The notes: generated by a model not told the origin, from the sequence alone. A DNA stretch of 64,000 bases from Sulfurovum sp. (GCA_026990595.1 JALXCZ010000001.1:26734-90733); one strand, 5' to 3'. Shown: positions 28,018 to 35,492, numbered from the stretch's first letter. Numbers and translations: made by a program.

Positions 28018-29259
28018 ATGGAACAATTAAATGTAAAAAAGTTTTTAATTATTAAAAATTCTAAATTTGATATTGGAAGAATTAATATTATTATTGGACC
28101 ACAAGCAAATGGTAAAAGTCTTTTAGTCAAGCTTTTGTATTTATTCAGAGAAACTATAAGTGAATCTTTTTTAATGTCTGTCAAAAATAATGAATTACAA
28201 AGTGCCTTTGTAAAACGTATTGAAACATCTTTTGAAAAATATTTTCCAAAATATACATGGAAAGATAAAGATATTGAAATCACTTATATTCGTGATAATA
28301 TAGAAATAAAAATTATAAAAACAGCATCTCAAAGAACAATAAAAATTGAATTATCAAAATTTATTACTACTTCTTTTACATCTCTTAAAAGTAATTATAG
28401 AAAATTTATGCGAGAGAAAGAAAAAGAAGATGAATATATATTTGATGATTTTTGGGAATTTAAAAATCAATTTATTGATAATAATAAAGAAATGTCAAGA
28501 TATTTTTCTGAATCAGTTTTTATTCCAGCAAGTAGATCTTTTTTTGCTAATTTGCAAAAAAATATTTTTTCTTTTTTAGCAGAAAATATTGATATTGATC
28601 CTTTTATGAAAGAATTTGGTTCAAAATATGAACTTGCAAAAAAGATTTATTCCGACACAAGATTTAATGAAAATATTTTTGAAAAAAATGATTCACATAT
28701 TAAAATTAAAAATATAGTTGAAAATATATTAAATGGTAAATATCAATATAAGAATAAACAAGATTGGATTGAATCTAAAGGTGAAGAAATAAATCTGGCA
28801 AATGCTTCTTCTGGACAACAAGAGTCACTTCCTATGCTATTGATTTTATCTATTTTTCCATTTTTAAATAAAGAAAATCAGAATATGTATTTTATTGAAG
28901 AGCCTGAAGCCCATTTATTTCCTACCTCTCAAAAACATATTATTTCTCTTATCGGTTTAATGTACAACTACAATCAAAATAATGTAATTACAACACATAG
29001 TCCTTATATCTTAACGGCATTAAATAATTTATTATTAGCTTATGATGTAAAACATGAAAAAGGTGAACAAGCAATAGAAAATATTATTGACAAAGAATTT
29101 TGCATAAATTATGAAGATATAAAAGCATATACTATATCTGATGGTAAACTGACTAGTATAATGGATAAAGAAGAAAGATTAATTGGCATGAATGTTATTG
29201 ACTCTGTATCGGAAGACTTTAGCACTACTTTTGATTCACTTCTCGCACTACAAGATTAA
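28018..29259 (+). CDS. ABC/OLD-like AAA ATPase (cassette 1, candidate defence ATPase)
   Basis: A 413-residue AAA_15/AAA_21-type ATPase. Walker A GPQANGKS is at 27-34, an ABC-signature-like SSGQQE at 264-269, Walker B MYFIEEPEAH at 290-299 and the switch His in TTHSPY near 327. The central region is a long, very Lys/Asn-rich helical insert, as in OLD/RecF-like proteins. Such ATPases occur in Gabija, Septu, PARIS and similar anti-phage systems, but no TOPRIM domain is fused. Very AT-rich compared with core genes, a sign of transfer. It is followed three bases later by a PD-(D/E)XK-like gene in the same integron cassette. Confidence 0.88.
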   Translation: MEQLNVKKFLIIKNSKFDIGRINIIIGPQANGKSLLVKLLYLFRETISESFLMSVKNNELQSAFVKRIETSFEKYFPKYTWKDKDIEITYIRDNIEIKIIKTASQRTIKIELSKFITTSFTSLKSNYRKFMREKEKEDEYIFDDFWEFKNQFIDNNKEMSRYFSESVFIPASRSFFANLQKNIFSFLAENIDIDPFMKEFGSKYELAKKIYSDTRFNENIFEKNDSHIKIKNIVENILNGKYQYKNKQDWIESKGEEINLANASSGQQESLPMLLILSIFPFLNKENQNMYFIEEPEAHLFPTSQKHIISLIGLMYNYNQNNVITTHSPYILTALNNLLLAYDVKHEKGEQAIENIIDKEFCINYEDIKAYTISDGKLTSIMDKEERLIGMNVIDSVSEDFSTTFDSLLALQD

Positions 29260-29261
29260 TC

Positions 29262-29684
29262 ATGATAAATAATTGTAATACATATACTAACAACAAATTA
29301 ATTTCAGTAAGTGAAAATAGAAGAATTTTCAAAATAATAAATACTTCTACTTTTTATGTTAATAAAGTTGTGGTTGATGATTGCTATATTAAAGTCGGAG
29401 AGAGATGTGATTATCTTTTTGAAATAATAAATAATAATACTGTTAAAAAAGTTTTTTATGTTGAACTCAAAGGAAGCAATATTACTCATGCAGTAGAACA
29501 ATTAAAAACAACTATTACGTACTGTAAAAGTATTCATAGTGCAGCTGTGTTAAAGCAGTGTTATATTGTTGCTTCCAAATTTCCAAGTGCTGGTCCTTCC
29601 TCTCAAGCATTAAAGAAAAAGTTTAAAAGAGAAAATAAAATACAACTTTTTATAGATACCAAAATAAAAGAAATTGCTATATAA
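29262..29684 (+). CDS. Small PD-(D/E)XK nuclease-like protein (cassette 1)
   Basis: A 140-residue protein with the core pattern of restriction-endonuclease-like folds: Asp50 in RCDYLFEI, a beta-hairpin, then Glu68-Leu-Lys70 in FYVELKG, then a helix with AxxQL. I do not recognise a named family and the nuclease call is inference from motif spacing. It starts two bases after the ATPase stop, so the two are translationally linked and together fill cassette 1. A toxin/effector nuclease controlled by the ATPase is a reasonable hypothesis. Confidence 0.75.
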   Translation: MINNCNTYTNNKLISVSENRRIFKIINTSTFYVNKVVVDDCYIKVGERCDYLFEIINNNTVKKVFYVELKGSNITHAVEQLKTTITYCKSIHSAAVLKQCYIVASKFPSAGPSSQALKKKFKRENKIQLFIDTKIKEIAI

Positions 29685-29687
29685 AAT

Positions 29688-29755
29688 ATACAACAAAACA
29701 TAGGAACACAATAAATTACCTAGCGGCAATTTATGGTTCTATTCAGTCGTTATAC
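29688..29755 (+). repeat. attC site 1
   Basis: R'' ATACAAC (29688-29694) and R' GTTATAC (29749-29755) bracket an imperfect palindrome centred on the loop ATTACCTAGCGGCAAT, with arms AGGAAC.. and ..GGTTCT. The recombination point is G29749^T. The loop is almost identical in attC sites 1-4. Confidence 0.85.
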
Positions 29756-29813
29756 AGCCACACAAACTTTCTTAAAATTTTACAATTTAATATAAAAATG
29801 ATATACTTCTTAT

Positions 29814-30077
29814 ATGAAATATGAATATGACAGTAACAAAAGCTTATCAAATAAGCAAAAACATGGTATTGATTTTGAAGAAGTAAAGCTTCTTTGGGAT
29901 GATGATAGAATGATTGAAATTTTAACATCTTACGAAGATGAAGAAAGATTTATCAATATTGGAAAAATTAGTAGCAAGTTTTACACTGTTGTGACAACTA
30001 TTCGTGAGAAAGAGAAGATTAGAATTATTTCTGCACGAAGAGCAAGAAAAAAGGAGATTGAACTTTATGAAAGCTGA
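29814..30077 (+). CDS. brnT: BrnT-family ribonuclease toxin (cassette 2)
   Basis: An 87-residue type II toxin with the BrnT hallmarks: KYEYDSNKS..NKQKHGIDF near the N-terminus and RIISARRARKKE near the C-terminus. BrnT is a RelE-fold RNase that blocks translation. A TATACT lies just upstream, so the cassette probably carries its own promoter. The antitoxin gene starts inside its 3' end (11-bp overlap); this toxin-first order is typical of brnTA. Confidence 0.92.
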   Translation: MKYEYDSNKSLSNKQKHGIDFEEVKLLWDDDRMIEILTSYEDEERFINIGKISSKFYTVVTTIREKEKIRIISARRARKKEIELYES

Positions 30078-30312
30078 AGAATTTGATAAAATATTTGATG
30101 ATAATGAAGAAGATATAATTGAATATCTTGATTTATCAACAATAAGAAGACCAAACTTAGAACCAAAAAGAATTAATATTGACTTTCCAACTTGGATGGT
30201 TAAAAAACTTGATGAAGAGGCACAACATATTGGAGTAAGTCGTCAAGCTATAATTAAAACTTGGTTAGCTGATAAACTTATGCAAAACGAACATCACAAA
30301 GTAGCTGTATAA
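30067..30312 (+). CDS. brnA: BrnA-family antitoxin (cassette 2)
   Basis: An antitoxin of about 81 residues. The acidic N-terminus (EEDIIEYLDLS) is followed by RRPNLEPKRINIDFP and a ribbon-helix-helix DNA-binding part with VKKLDEEAQHIGVSRQAIIKTWLADK. It binds BrnT and its own promoter. I use the ATG at 30067 because of its AAGGAG; the frame is open from 30004. The stop codon lies within attC site 2. Confidence 0.92.
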   Translation: MKAEEFDKIFDDNEEDIIEYLDLSTIRRPNLEPKRINIDFPTWMVKKLDEEAQHIGVSRQAIIKTWLADKLMQNEHHKVAV

Positions 30313-30374
30313 CAAAACAGCGTAGCCAATAAATTACCTAGCGGTAGCTTATTGGTTATCTTTGACCGTTATAC
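30307..30374 (+). repeat. attC site 2
   Basis: R'' GTATAAC (30307-30313) and R' GTTATAC (30368-30374) are exact inverse complements. The palindrome has the arms AGCCAATAAATTACC and GGTAGCTTATTGGTT. It overlaps the brnA stop codon. The cassette's incoming end (TTATAC at 29750) matches this R''. Confidence 0.87.
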
Positions 30375-30390
30375 CCAAAATCAAATATGC

Positions 30391-30396
30391 TATAAT
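30391..30396 (+). promoter_or_regulatory. Probable -10 box inside cassette 3
   Basis: GCTATAAT 22 bases before the antitoxin start at 30418. Cassette 3 therefore seems to be transcribed independently of the integron promoter. Confidence 0.5.
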
Positions 30397-30417
30397 ACAA
30401 GAAAAAAAGGAAAGTTC

Positions 30418-30606
30418 ATGGTAGCCGTAAAACAAGAAGCACAAGAGATGATACAAAACCTGCCTGATAACTGTACTTATGAAGATATTCAGTACCACCT
30501 TTATGTTGTAGAAAAAATAAAAAATGGCATTACTCGTGCAGAAAATGGTGAAGTATCATCACACCAAGATGCAAAAGCAAGAATGGCTAAATGGCTTTCA
30601 AACTAG
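30418..30606 (+). CDS. Antitoxin of a ParE/RelE-type pair (cassette 3)
   Basis: A 62-residue acidic protein resembling small antitoxins found before ParE toxins (DIQYHLYVVEKIKNGI helix, then GEVSSHQDAKARMAKWL). I use the ATG at 30418, which has an AAAGGAAAG site, not the more upstream frame opening. It overlaps the toxin gene by 16 bp. The exact antitoxin family is not certain. Confidence 0.8.
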   Translation: MVAVKQEAQEMIQNLPDNCTYEDIQYHLYVVEKIKNGITRAENGEVSSHQDAKARMAKWLSN

Positions 30607-30911
30607 CGTGGTCAGAAGAGGCACTTGAAGATATAGAATCTATCGCCACCTACATAGAAAAAGATTCCCCAACTTATGCAAAGTCAGTAGTTTCAAAGTT
30701 TTTTGAAAAAGCAGAAATCTTACAAGAATTTTCAGAACTAGGTAGAAAAGTTCCTGAGTTTAATGACTCAACAATTCGAGAAATTTTTGTTTACAGTTAC
30801 AGACTTATATATAAGCTGGAACAGCAAGATATTTTATTTGTAGCTGTAGTTCACGGTAAAAGACTTCTTGAAAATCATCATCAAAGTATAACAAATCAGA
30901 GTAGCCAATAA
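30591..30911 (+). CDS. ParE/RelE-family toxin (cassette 3)
   Basis: A 106-residue toxin with the ParE/RelE fold signature: WSEEALEDIESIATYIEKDSP, then GRKVPEF, then REIFVYSYRLIY and VVHGKRLL. ParE toxins inhibit gyrase, RelE toxins cut mRNA; which applies is not decidable here. The reading frame runs about 20 bases into attC site 3, so the last residues are encoded by the recombination site. Confidence 0.9.
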   Translation: MAFKLAWSEEALEDIESIATYIEKDSPTYAKSVVSKFFEKAEILQEFSELGRKVPEFNDSTIREIFVYSYRLIYKLEQQDILFVAVVHGKRLLENHHQSITNQSSQ

Positions 30912-30952
30912 ATTACCTAGCGGCAATTTATGGCTACCTGCAGTCGTTAGAT
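30886..30952 (+). repeat. attC site 3
   Basis: R'' GTATAAC (30886-30892), R' GTTAGAT (30946-30952), with the palindrome arms TAGCCAATAAATTACC and GGCAATTTATGGCTA. R'' matches the incoming end of its own cassette (TTATAC at 30369) and R' the next one, as expected for cassettes. Confidence 0.87.
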
Positions 30953-30980
30953 CACTATTGAAATATTACAGAAAATGTAG

Positions 30981-30986
30981 TATAAT
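30981..30986 (+). promoter_or_regulatory. Probable -10 box inside cassette 4
   Basis: TATAAT 20 bases before the ATG at 31007. Confidence 0.5.
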
Positions 30987-31006
30987 GTATCTACAAAAGG
31001 ATACAA

Positions 31007-31234
31007 ATGAAAAAAGCAATAAATATCCGTATGGATGAAACACTACTTACTGATTTAGACTCTTATGCTCAGGAACTTGAACGTTCTCGTACATATATTA
31101 TTGAGAAAGCTGTAAGTACATATTTTGATACATTAGATGAAATGATTTCAGACAAAAGAATTGATGAACTTAAAAGTGGAAAAACAGAAGTATATTCACT
31201 AGAAGAAGTGGCTAAAAAACTTGGACTTAACTAA
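31007..31234 (+). CDS. Ribbon-helix-helix antitoxin (RelB/CopG-like, cassette 4)
   Basis: A 75-residue antitoxin: the N-terminal RHH DNA-binding part (INIRMDETLLTDLDSYA..LERSRTYIIEKAV) is followed by an acidic toxin-binding tail. AAAGGAT precedes the ATG. Its TAA overlaps the toxin's ATG. It should repress its own promoter, a TATAAT at 30981. Confidence 0.9.
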   Translation: MKKAINIRMDETLLTDLDSYAQELERSRTYIIEKAVSTYFDTLDEMISDKRIDELKSGKTEVYSLEEVAKKLGLN

Positions 31235-31485
31235 TGTTTAGAGTTATAGTTCCAAAAGCTACTTTTAAAGAACTTGAAAAAATAGACTCTGTAAACCAAC
31301 AACTCATATTTACAAAAATCAAAGATTTAGAAGCAGGAATTTTTACTTCAGACAAAGCTCTTAAAGGCAAACACAAAGGTAAGTTTAGAAAAAGAGCAGG
31401 AAATTATAGAATAATATATTTGAAAGAGAATGATATTTTAGTGATTACACTCATTAGAATTGCACATAGAAAAGAAGTTTACTGA
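31234..31485 (+). CDS. RelE/ParE-family toxin (cassette 4)
   Basis: An 83-residue RelE-like mRNA interferase: short N-terminal strand and helix, then LKGKHKGKFRKRAGNYRIIY and VITLIRIAHRKEVY, the typical C-terminal strands and basic residues. Its start overlaps the antitoxin stop by one base. The stop lies a few bases before attC site 4. Confidence 0.92.
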   Translation: MFRVIVPKATFKELEKIDSVNQQLIFTKIKDLEAGIFTSDKALKGKHKGKFRKRAGNYRIIYLKENDILVITLIRIAHRKEVY

Positions 31486-31487
31486 AA

Positions 31488-31555
31488 GTCTAACAAAACA
31501 GAGGAGCCAATAAATTACCTAGCGGCAATTTATCGGCTATCTTCAGTCATTGCAT
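31488..31555 (+). repeat. attC site 4 (R' degenerate)
   Basis: R'' GTCTAAC (31488-31494) is normal and its inverse matches the incoming end of cassette 4 (TTAGAT) except the last base. At the expected R' position the sequence is ATTGCAT (31549-31555), with A replacing the invariant G of GTT. The palindrome around ATTACCTAGCGGCAAT is intact. Confidence 0.78.
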
Positions 31556-31810
31556 GCACCCGCGGAACGGGAGCGCACCCGTTGCAGAGTTGAACTATAA
31601 CATTAAGTTCGTTTTTCTTTTTTGCAGTCCTGTCTCTTTTTTAAAAAAAAGACGCAAAAACTCAGGAAAAAAGAGAACAAACTTTCTTGAAAATTTGAAT
31701 ATGCCTATTTTATCAATGGGTAAATTTAATGATACTATCTTCCACGTAAAGACAATAAATAGAAAAGAGAGTCAAAGCTCGTTTAAATTTTCAAATCATC
31801 AAAAAATTTG
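31556..31810. other. Leader of cassette 5: GC-rich patch and T/A-rich element
   Basis: A GC-rich patch (about 31556-31590) contains CCCGCGGAACGGG-type short palindromes and is unlike its AT-rich surroundings; it may be a fragment of another recombination site. It is followed by TTTTTCTTTTTT facing AAAAAAAAGACGCAAAAA (31610-31685), like the element at 14700-14760. A long open frame through here has no ribosome binding site and is not called. Confidence 0.35.
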
Positions 31811-31811
31811 T

Positions 31812-31817
31812 TATAAT
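31812..31817 (+). promoter_or_regulatory. Probable -10 box inside cassette 5
   Basis: TATAAT about 28 bases before the ATG at 31845. Confidence 0.5.
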
Positions 31818-31844
31818 GGTGATAAATTAAAAAAGGTCGAAAAA

Positions 31845-32078
31845 ATGCAATTGTCAATAGATTTAAAAACTAAAGATATTATTTCATTAATTTCACAAAT
31901 GTCTCTTAATGAACTTGAAAAAGTAAAAAATAGCTTAGTTGAAAGAGAGTTATATTTTAAAAAGTTTAAAAAAGACAATGTTGAAGATATTATAGATGAT
32001 TTCAAAAAAGAAAATTATTCGGATGACTTTTTAACTGATTTAGAAAAAGGGTTAAAAAAGAGTTCAATTTATAAATGA
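31845..32078 (+). CDS. Antitoxin of a RelE/YafQ-type pair (cassette 5)
   Basis: A 77-residue acidic/basic helical protein whose position and 4-bp overlap (ATGA) with the following toxin gene indicate an antitoxin. I choose the ATG at 31845 for its AAAAGG site and TATAAT upstream; the open frame begins at 31554. I do not recognise the antitoxin family. Confidence 0.75.
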   Translation: MQLSIDLKTKDIISLISQMSLNELEKVKNSLVERELYFKKFKKDNVEDIIDDFKKENYSDDFLTDLEKGLKKSSIYK

Positions 32079-32323
32079 AAATCAAGAGAATAAGAGATGA
32101 TTTAGAGGATTATCTCAAAAAGCACAATCTTTCAAAGAAGTATGAAAAAGCAAAAAAACTTTTTGAAAATGACCCTTTTTATCCTTCCTTAAATACTGAA
32201 TTATTAGAGCCAAAAGACAGATTGATTTACTCATTCAGATTGGATAAAAAATATAGAGCATTATTTATCTACATTGGAGAAAATGAGATAGAAATCATAG
32301 CTTTTACCAACCATTATAAGTGA
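32075..32323 (+). CDS. YafQ/RelE-family toxin (cassette 5)
   Basis: An 82-residue RelE-superfamily toxin: an N-terminal helix pair (DYLKKHNLSKKYEKAKKLFE) and the C-terminal core PKDRLIYSFRLDKKYRALF..IEIIAFTNHYK with typical conserved Arg and His. Predicted ribosome-dependent mRNA cleavage. It overlaps the antitoxin stop and ends just before attC site 5. Confidence 0.87.
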   Translation: MKIKRIRDDLEDYLKKHNLSKKYEKAKKLFENDPFYPSLNTELLEPKDRLIYSFRLDKKYRALFIYIGENEIEIIAFTNHYK

Positions 32324-32325
32324 AG

Positions 32326-32395
32326 ATATAACAACTACATGGAGAGAAATAAGTAACCCTATCGGGTAACTTATTTCTCATGACAAAGATTAGAT
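32326..32395 (+). repeat. attC site 5 (terminal; different stem)
   Basis: R'' ATATAAC (32326-32332). The stem GAGAAATAAGTAACCC / GGGTAACTTATTTCTC with loop TATC has one mismatch. The R' position reads ATTAGAT (32389-32395), again A for the invariant G. Its arms differ from those of sites 1-4. It closes the array; apt follows. Confidence 0.72.
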
Positions 32396-32566
32396 TTGAG
32401 ATAAACTACATATAGGAAATTGGATTTTTGACACAAAAGCATCTGTAAAAAAACATAAAGAATTTGCAAAAATCTATAGTAGATTAGAGGGAATTCAAAC
32501 CAACAACCTTCAAACAACCTATGCTACAATAAACCAAAACAGACAGATCAACCCGAAGGAAACATC

Positions 32567-33127
32567 ATGACACTCACCCCTGAAGATAAAACCATTATAC
32601 TGGACAGTATCCGAGACATCCCAGACTTCCCGAAACCGGGCATCATCTTTAAAGACATCACCACCATGCTCAATAATCCAAAAGCCCTTACAACACTGAT
32701 GGATCATCTCACAGAGCGTTATTTGGGTTATGACCTTGATTTTATTGCAGGTATCGATGCTAGAGGCTTCATCTTTGGTTCCATTTTGGCAGACAGGCTG
32801 GGTGTAGGATTTGTGCCTGTACGTAAAAAAGGGAAGCTCCCCTACACTACCGTCGCTGAGAAATACAGCCTTGAGTATGGCTTTGATGAAGTAGAGATAC
32901 ACATAGACGCCTTTGGTGAGAACGGATGCTGCACGACAGGCGATCCTTCCAAAGTACTTCTTATAGATGATCTCATTGCTACAGGCGGTACAGCAAAAGC
33001 TGCTGCAAACCTCATAGACAAGGTAGGTGCAAAGTGTGTTGAAGCCTGTTTCATTATGGAGCTTGGTTTCCTGAAAGGTCGTGAAGGGTTTAATGCCCCT
33101 GTCTATTCTGTGTTGGAGATAGATTAA
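32567..33127 (+). CDS. apt: Adenine phosphoribosyltransferase
   Basis: Purine salvage: adenine + PRPP to AMP. The PRPP-binding signature [14 protein letters not shown] is present, and [13 protein letters not shown] plus IDARGFIFG are Apt-specific. Length of 186 aa is normal. AAGGA precedes the ATG. It is the first core gene after the integron. Confidence 0.97.
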   Translation: MTLTPEDKTIILDSIRDIPDFPKPGIIFKDITTMLNNPKALTTLMDHLTERYLGYDLDFIAGIDARGFIFGSILADRLGVGFVPVRKKGKLPYTTVAEKYSLEYGFDEVEIHIDAFGENGCCTTGDPSKVLLIDDLIATGGTAKAAANLIDKVGAKCVEACFIMELGFLKGREGFNAPVYSVLEID

Positions 33128-33190
33128 AATCACCTAATACACAAGCAGTGCACAGAACCATGATATGCTCCCAAAAGAAGGAGTCTAATC

Positions 33191-33655
33191 ATGTTCAAAA
33201 AAACCATTCTCATACTTTTATTTCTTTTTACCGGTACACTCTTTGCCGGTCATGCCATCTACAAAGTCTCTATAAATGAAGACTTTCCTACTGCACTGCA
33301 TACACTCAAAAAAACACTGGAACAACAAAACCTTTACATTATCTCAAAAGCAGATATAAGTGGTACTCTCAAGCGTATGAAAAACAAACTGGGTACAGAG
33401 TACAACAAACGAAACTACAGTAAAGTGCAAAGCATCATCTTCTGTAATCCATTTTATGCAAATGAAGTACTGAATCTTGATCCCGATATGATGGCACTGT
33501 GTCCTCTCAAGATCATGCTGATGGAAAAAAATGACAGAACTACAGCACTCTTCGTTCTACCCACAGCCCTTGCGAAAAGATCAAAAGCAAGAAAAGTATT
33601 GGCAGAAGTTGAGAAAAAAGTAAAAAAAGCACTTAAAAAAGCCGGTTTTAAATAG
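33191..33655 (+). CDS. DUF302 family exported protein
   Basis: A signal peptide (about 1-18, ending LFAG) precedes a DUF302-like domain (a small alpha/beta fold, function unclear). Residues PFYANEVLNLDPDMMALCPLKIML match the family's central part. AGAAGGAG precedes the ATG. It ends directly before the next lipoprotein gene (no gap), so the two are co-transcribed. A related DUF302 lipoprotein is at 38813-39274. Confidence 0.85.
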   Translation: MFKKTILILLFLFTGTLFAGHAIYKVSINEDFPTALHTLKKTLEQQNLYIISKADISGTLKRMKNKLGTEYNKRNYSKVQSIIFCNPFYANEVLNLDPDMMALCPLKIMLMEKNDRTTALFVLPTALAKRSKARKVLAEVEKKVKKALKKAGFK

Positions 33656-34186
33656 ATGATATACAGAAGGTCATTACTGTTACTCTCTACTTTATTATTG
33701 ATGGGATGTGCAACCAATACCGCTACCCCCGTAACTGATGGAACCAAAACACTCTATAAAGGTGAAGCACTCTTGCTTGTTGCCATTGACGGTACGCAAA
33801 CACGGGGTGTCAGGTTCATTGAGATCGCGTCAAATGAAGCAAGCCAAGGGTATGAGATCTATTTTCACGACAAAAAACCAACCAAAGGCTTCATAGGTAT
33901 AAAAATACCTGCCCCCAGTACGAATGTCTATGTCAAAGAGTACTCTTTAAGCGGACATTACGGCTGTAGCAGAGGCAAAGCCGGTTATGGTTCAGGAAGC
34001 AAACACATAGCAACAGTAGTACGTGGAAAAACCTATTTTCTGGGTACTGTCAATACCAGTATGAATACAATGTATAATGAAATGCCAAAAGCACTCATCT
34101 CTGAAGCCAAGTCAAAATACAACTATAAGGTACATAGCAAAGATATAATAAAAAGTACAACATTTAAAAGCAATATTTCACTGTAG
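33656..34186 (+). CDS. Hypothetical lipoprotein
   Basis: N-terminal signal with lipobox LMGC (Cys about 19). The mature part of about 158 residues is beta-rich with no family that I recognise. It starts at the base after the stop of the DUF302 gene, so translational coupling is likely. Expected location is the periplasmic face of a membrane. Confidence 0.8.
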   Translation: MIYRRSLLLLSTLLLMGCATNTATPVTDGTKTLYKGEALLLVAIDGTQTRGVRFIEIASNEASQGYEIYFHDKKPTKGFIGIKIPAPSTNVYVKEYSLSGHYGCSRGKAGYGSGSKHIATVVRGKTYFLGTVNTSMNTMYNEMPKALISEAKSKYNYKVHSKDIIKSTTFKSNISL

Positions 34187-34214
34187 GTTTACCCCTCCCT
34201 AACCTCCTCTTCGC

Positions 34215-34220
34215 TATAAT
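34215..34220 (+). promoter_or_regulatory. Probable -10 box of trpB
   Basis: GCTATAAT, 29 bases before the trpB ATG. Confidence 0.55.
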
Positions 34221-34248
34221 CTATCCAATTTACATATAAGAGAAAACC

Positions 34249-35475
34249 ATGGATCTACATAAAGAGATATATATCCCAAAACCAAGCCCTTTTGACCCTG
34301 ATACACTGGGACATTTTGGTAAATTTGGCGGGCGTTTCGTACCCGAAACTCTCATGCCGGCACTTGAGCAGCTTAGAGTGGACTATGAATCTGTACGCTT
34401 TGACAAAGATTTTTGGTCAGAAGTAGACTACTACTACAAGAACTATGTAGGTCGCCCTTCTGCACTCTATTTTGCAGAAAACCTTTCCAAAGAACTGGAT
34501 GCAAAGATCTACCTTAAAAGAGAAGACCTCAATCATACAGGTGCACACAAGATCAACCACTGTGTCGCTCAGGCTGTTCTTGCCAAAAGACTGGGGAAGA
34601 AGAAGATCATTGCTGAGACAGGTGCCGGACAGCACGGTGTGGCTACAGCAACAGTTGCTGCGCTGTTTGGACTGGAATGTGAAGTATTCATGGGTGCCAA
34701 AGATGTGGCACGTCAGGAACTCAATGTTTTCCGTATGAAACTGCTTGGTGCAAAAGTACATGCCGTAGAGTCGGGGAGCAAGACACTTAAAGATGCTATG
34801 AATGATGCCATACGCCACTGGGTAACCCATGCAAGAGATACCTACTACCTCATAGGTACAGTTGCCGGTCCTCATCCCTACCCTATGATGGTACGTGACA
34901 TCCAGTCAATCATCGGATGGGAAGCCAAAGCACAACTTGATATAGTCGAAGGATGTCTGCCTGACAAAGTTATTGCCTGCATTGGTGGTGGCTCCAATGC
35001 CATGGGTATATTCAGCCACTTTTTAGAAGACAAAAGTGTAGAATGTATCGGTATTGAGGCTGGTGGGGAAGGACTTGAGTGTAAACACGGATGTTCCTTG
35101 GAAAAAGGAAGCCCCGGTGTACTGCACGGACAGCTTTCTTACCTCCTCCAGGATGAAGACGGGCAGATACAGGAAGCCCACTCCATCTCAGCAGGACTCG
35201 ACTACCCAGGCATTGGACCTGAACACGCATTTCTTAAAGATGAGGGTATCGTTACCTATAATCACATTACTGATGATGAAGCGATGGATGCCTTCGTATG
35301 GCTAAGTCAGGCAGAGGGGATCATACCTGCGTTCGAAAGTTCACATGCCGTTGCCTACCTAAAGAAGATGAATCCTGAAGATGTAAAAGGATTAACTATA
35401 TTGGTCAACCTTTCAGGACGAGGTGATAAAGATATGATACAGGCCCAGGATATATTGGCTGAGCAGTTTAAATAA
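34249..35475 (+). CDS. trpB: Tryptophan synthase beta chain
   Basis: PLP enzyme that makes tryptophan from indole and serine. The PLP-binding Lys101 is in HTGAHKINH, and [10 protein letters not shown] is the phosphate-binding loop. The N-terminal [14 protein letters not shown] fits the classical TrpB1 type. Length of 408 aa is normal. trpA is not adjacent; the neighbours are pepA and an AMIN gene. A TATAAT lies just upstream. Confidence 0.97.
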   Translation: MDLHKEIYIPKPSPFDPDTLGHFGKFGGRFVPETLMPALEQLRVDYESVRFDKDFWSEVDYYYKNYVGRPSALYFAENLSKELDAKIYLKREDLNHTGAHKINHCVAQAVLAKRLGKKKIIAETGAGQHGVATATVAALFGLECEVFMGAKDVARQELNVFRMKLLGAKVHAVESGSKTLKDAMNDAIRHWVTHARDTYYLIGTVAGPHPYPMMVRDIQSIIGWEAKAQLDIVEGCLPDKVIACIGGGSNAMGIFSHFLEDKSVECIGIEAGGEGLECKHGCSLEKGSPGVLHGQLSYLLQDEDGQIQEAHSISAGLDYPGIGPEHAFLKDEGIVTYNHITDDEAMDAFVWLSQAEGIIPAFESSHAVAYLKKMNPEDVKGLTILVNLSGRGDKDMIQAQDILAEQFK

Positions 35476-35492
35476 AAACCAAAGGATTATAA

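Noticed and set aside
28018..29684. Cassette 1 as Gabija, PARIS or Septu
   Set aside because: The ATPase has no TOPRIM extension (Gabija), and the partner shows neither TOPRIM (PARIS) nor HNH (Septu) motifs; it looks PD-(D/E)XK-like.
29688..31555. Regularly recurring 67-bp repeats as a CRISPR array
   Set aside because: The spacing is about 540-620 bp and each interval carries genes. The repeats have the R''/R' and palindrome structure of attC sites, and no cas gene is present.
31554..31844. N-terminal extension of the cassette 5 antitoxin
   Set aside because: It would be encoded by repeat and low-complexity DNA; the internal ATG at 31845 has a ribosome binding site and a -10 box.
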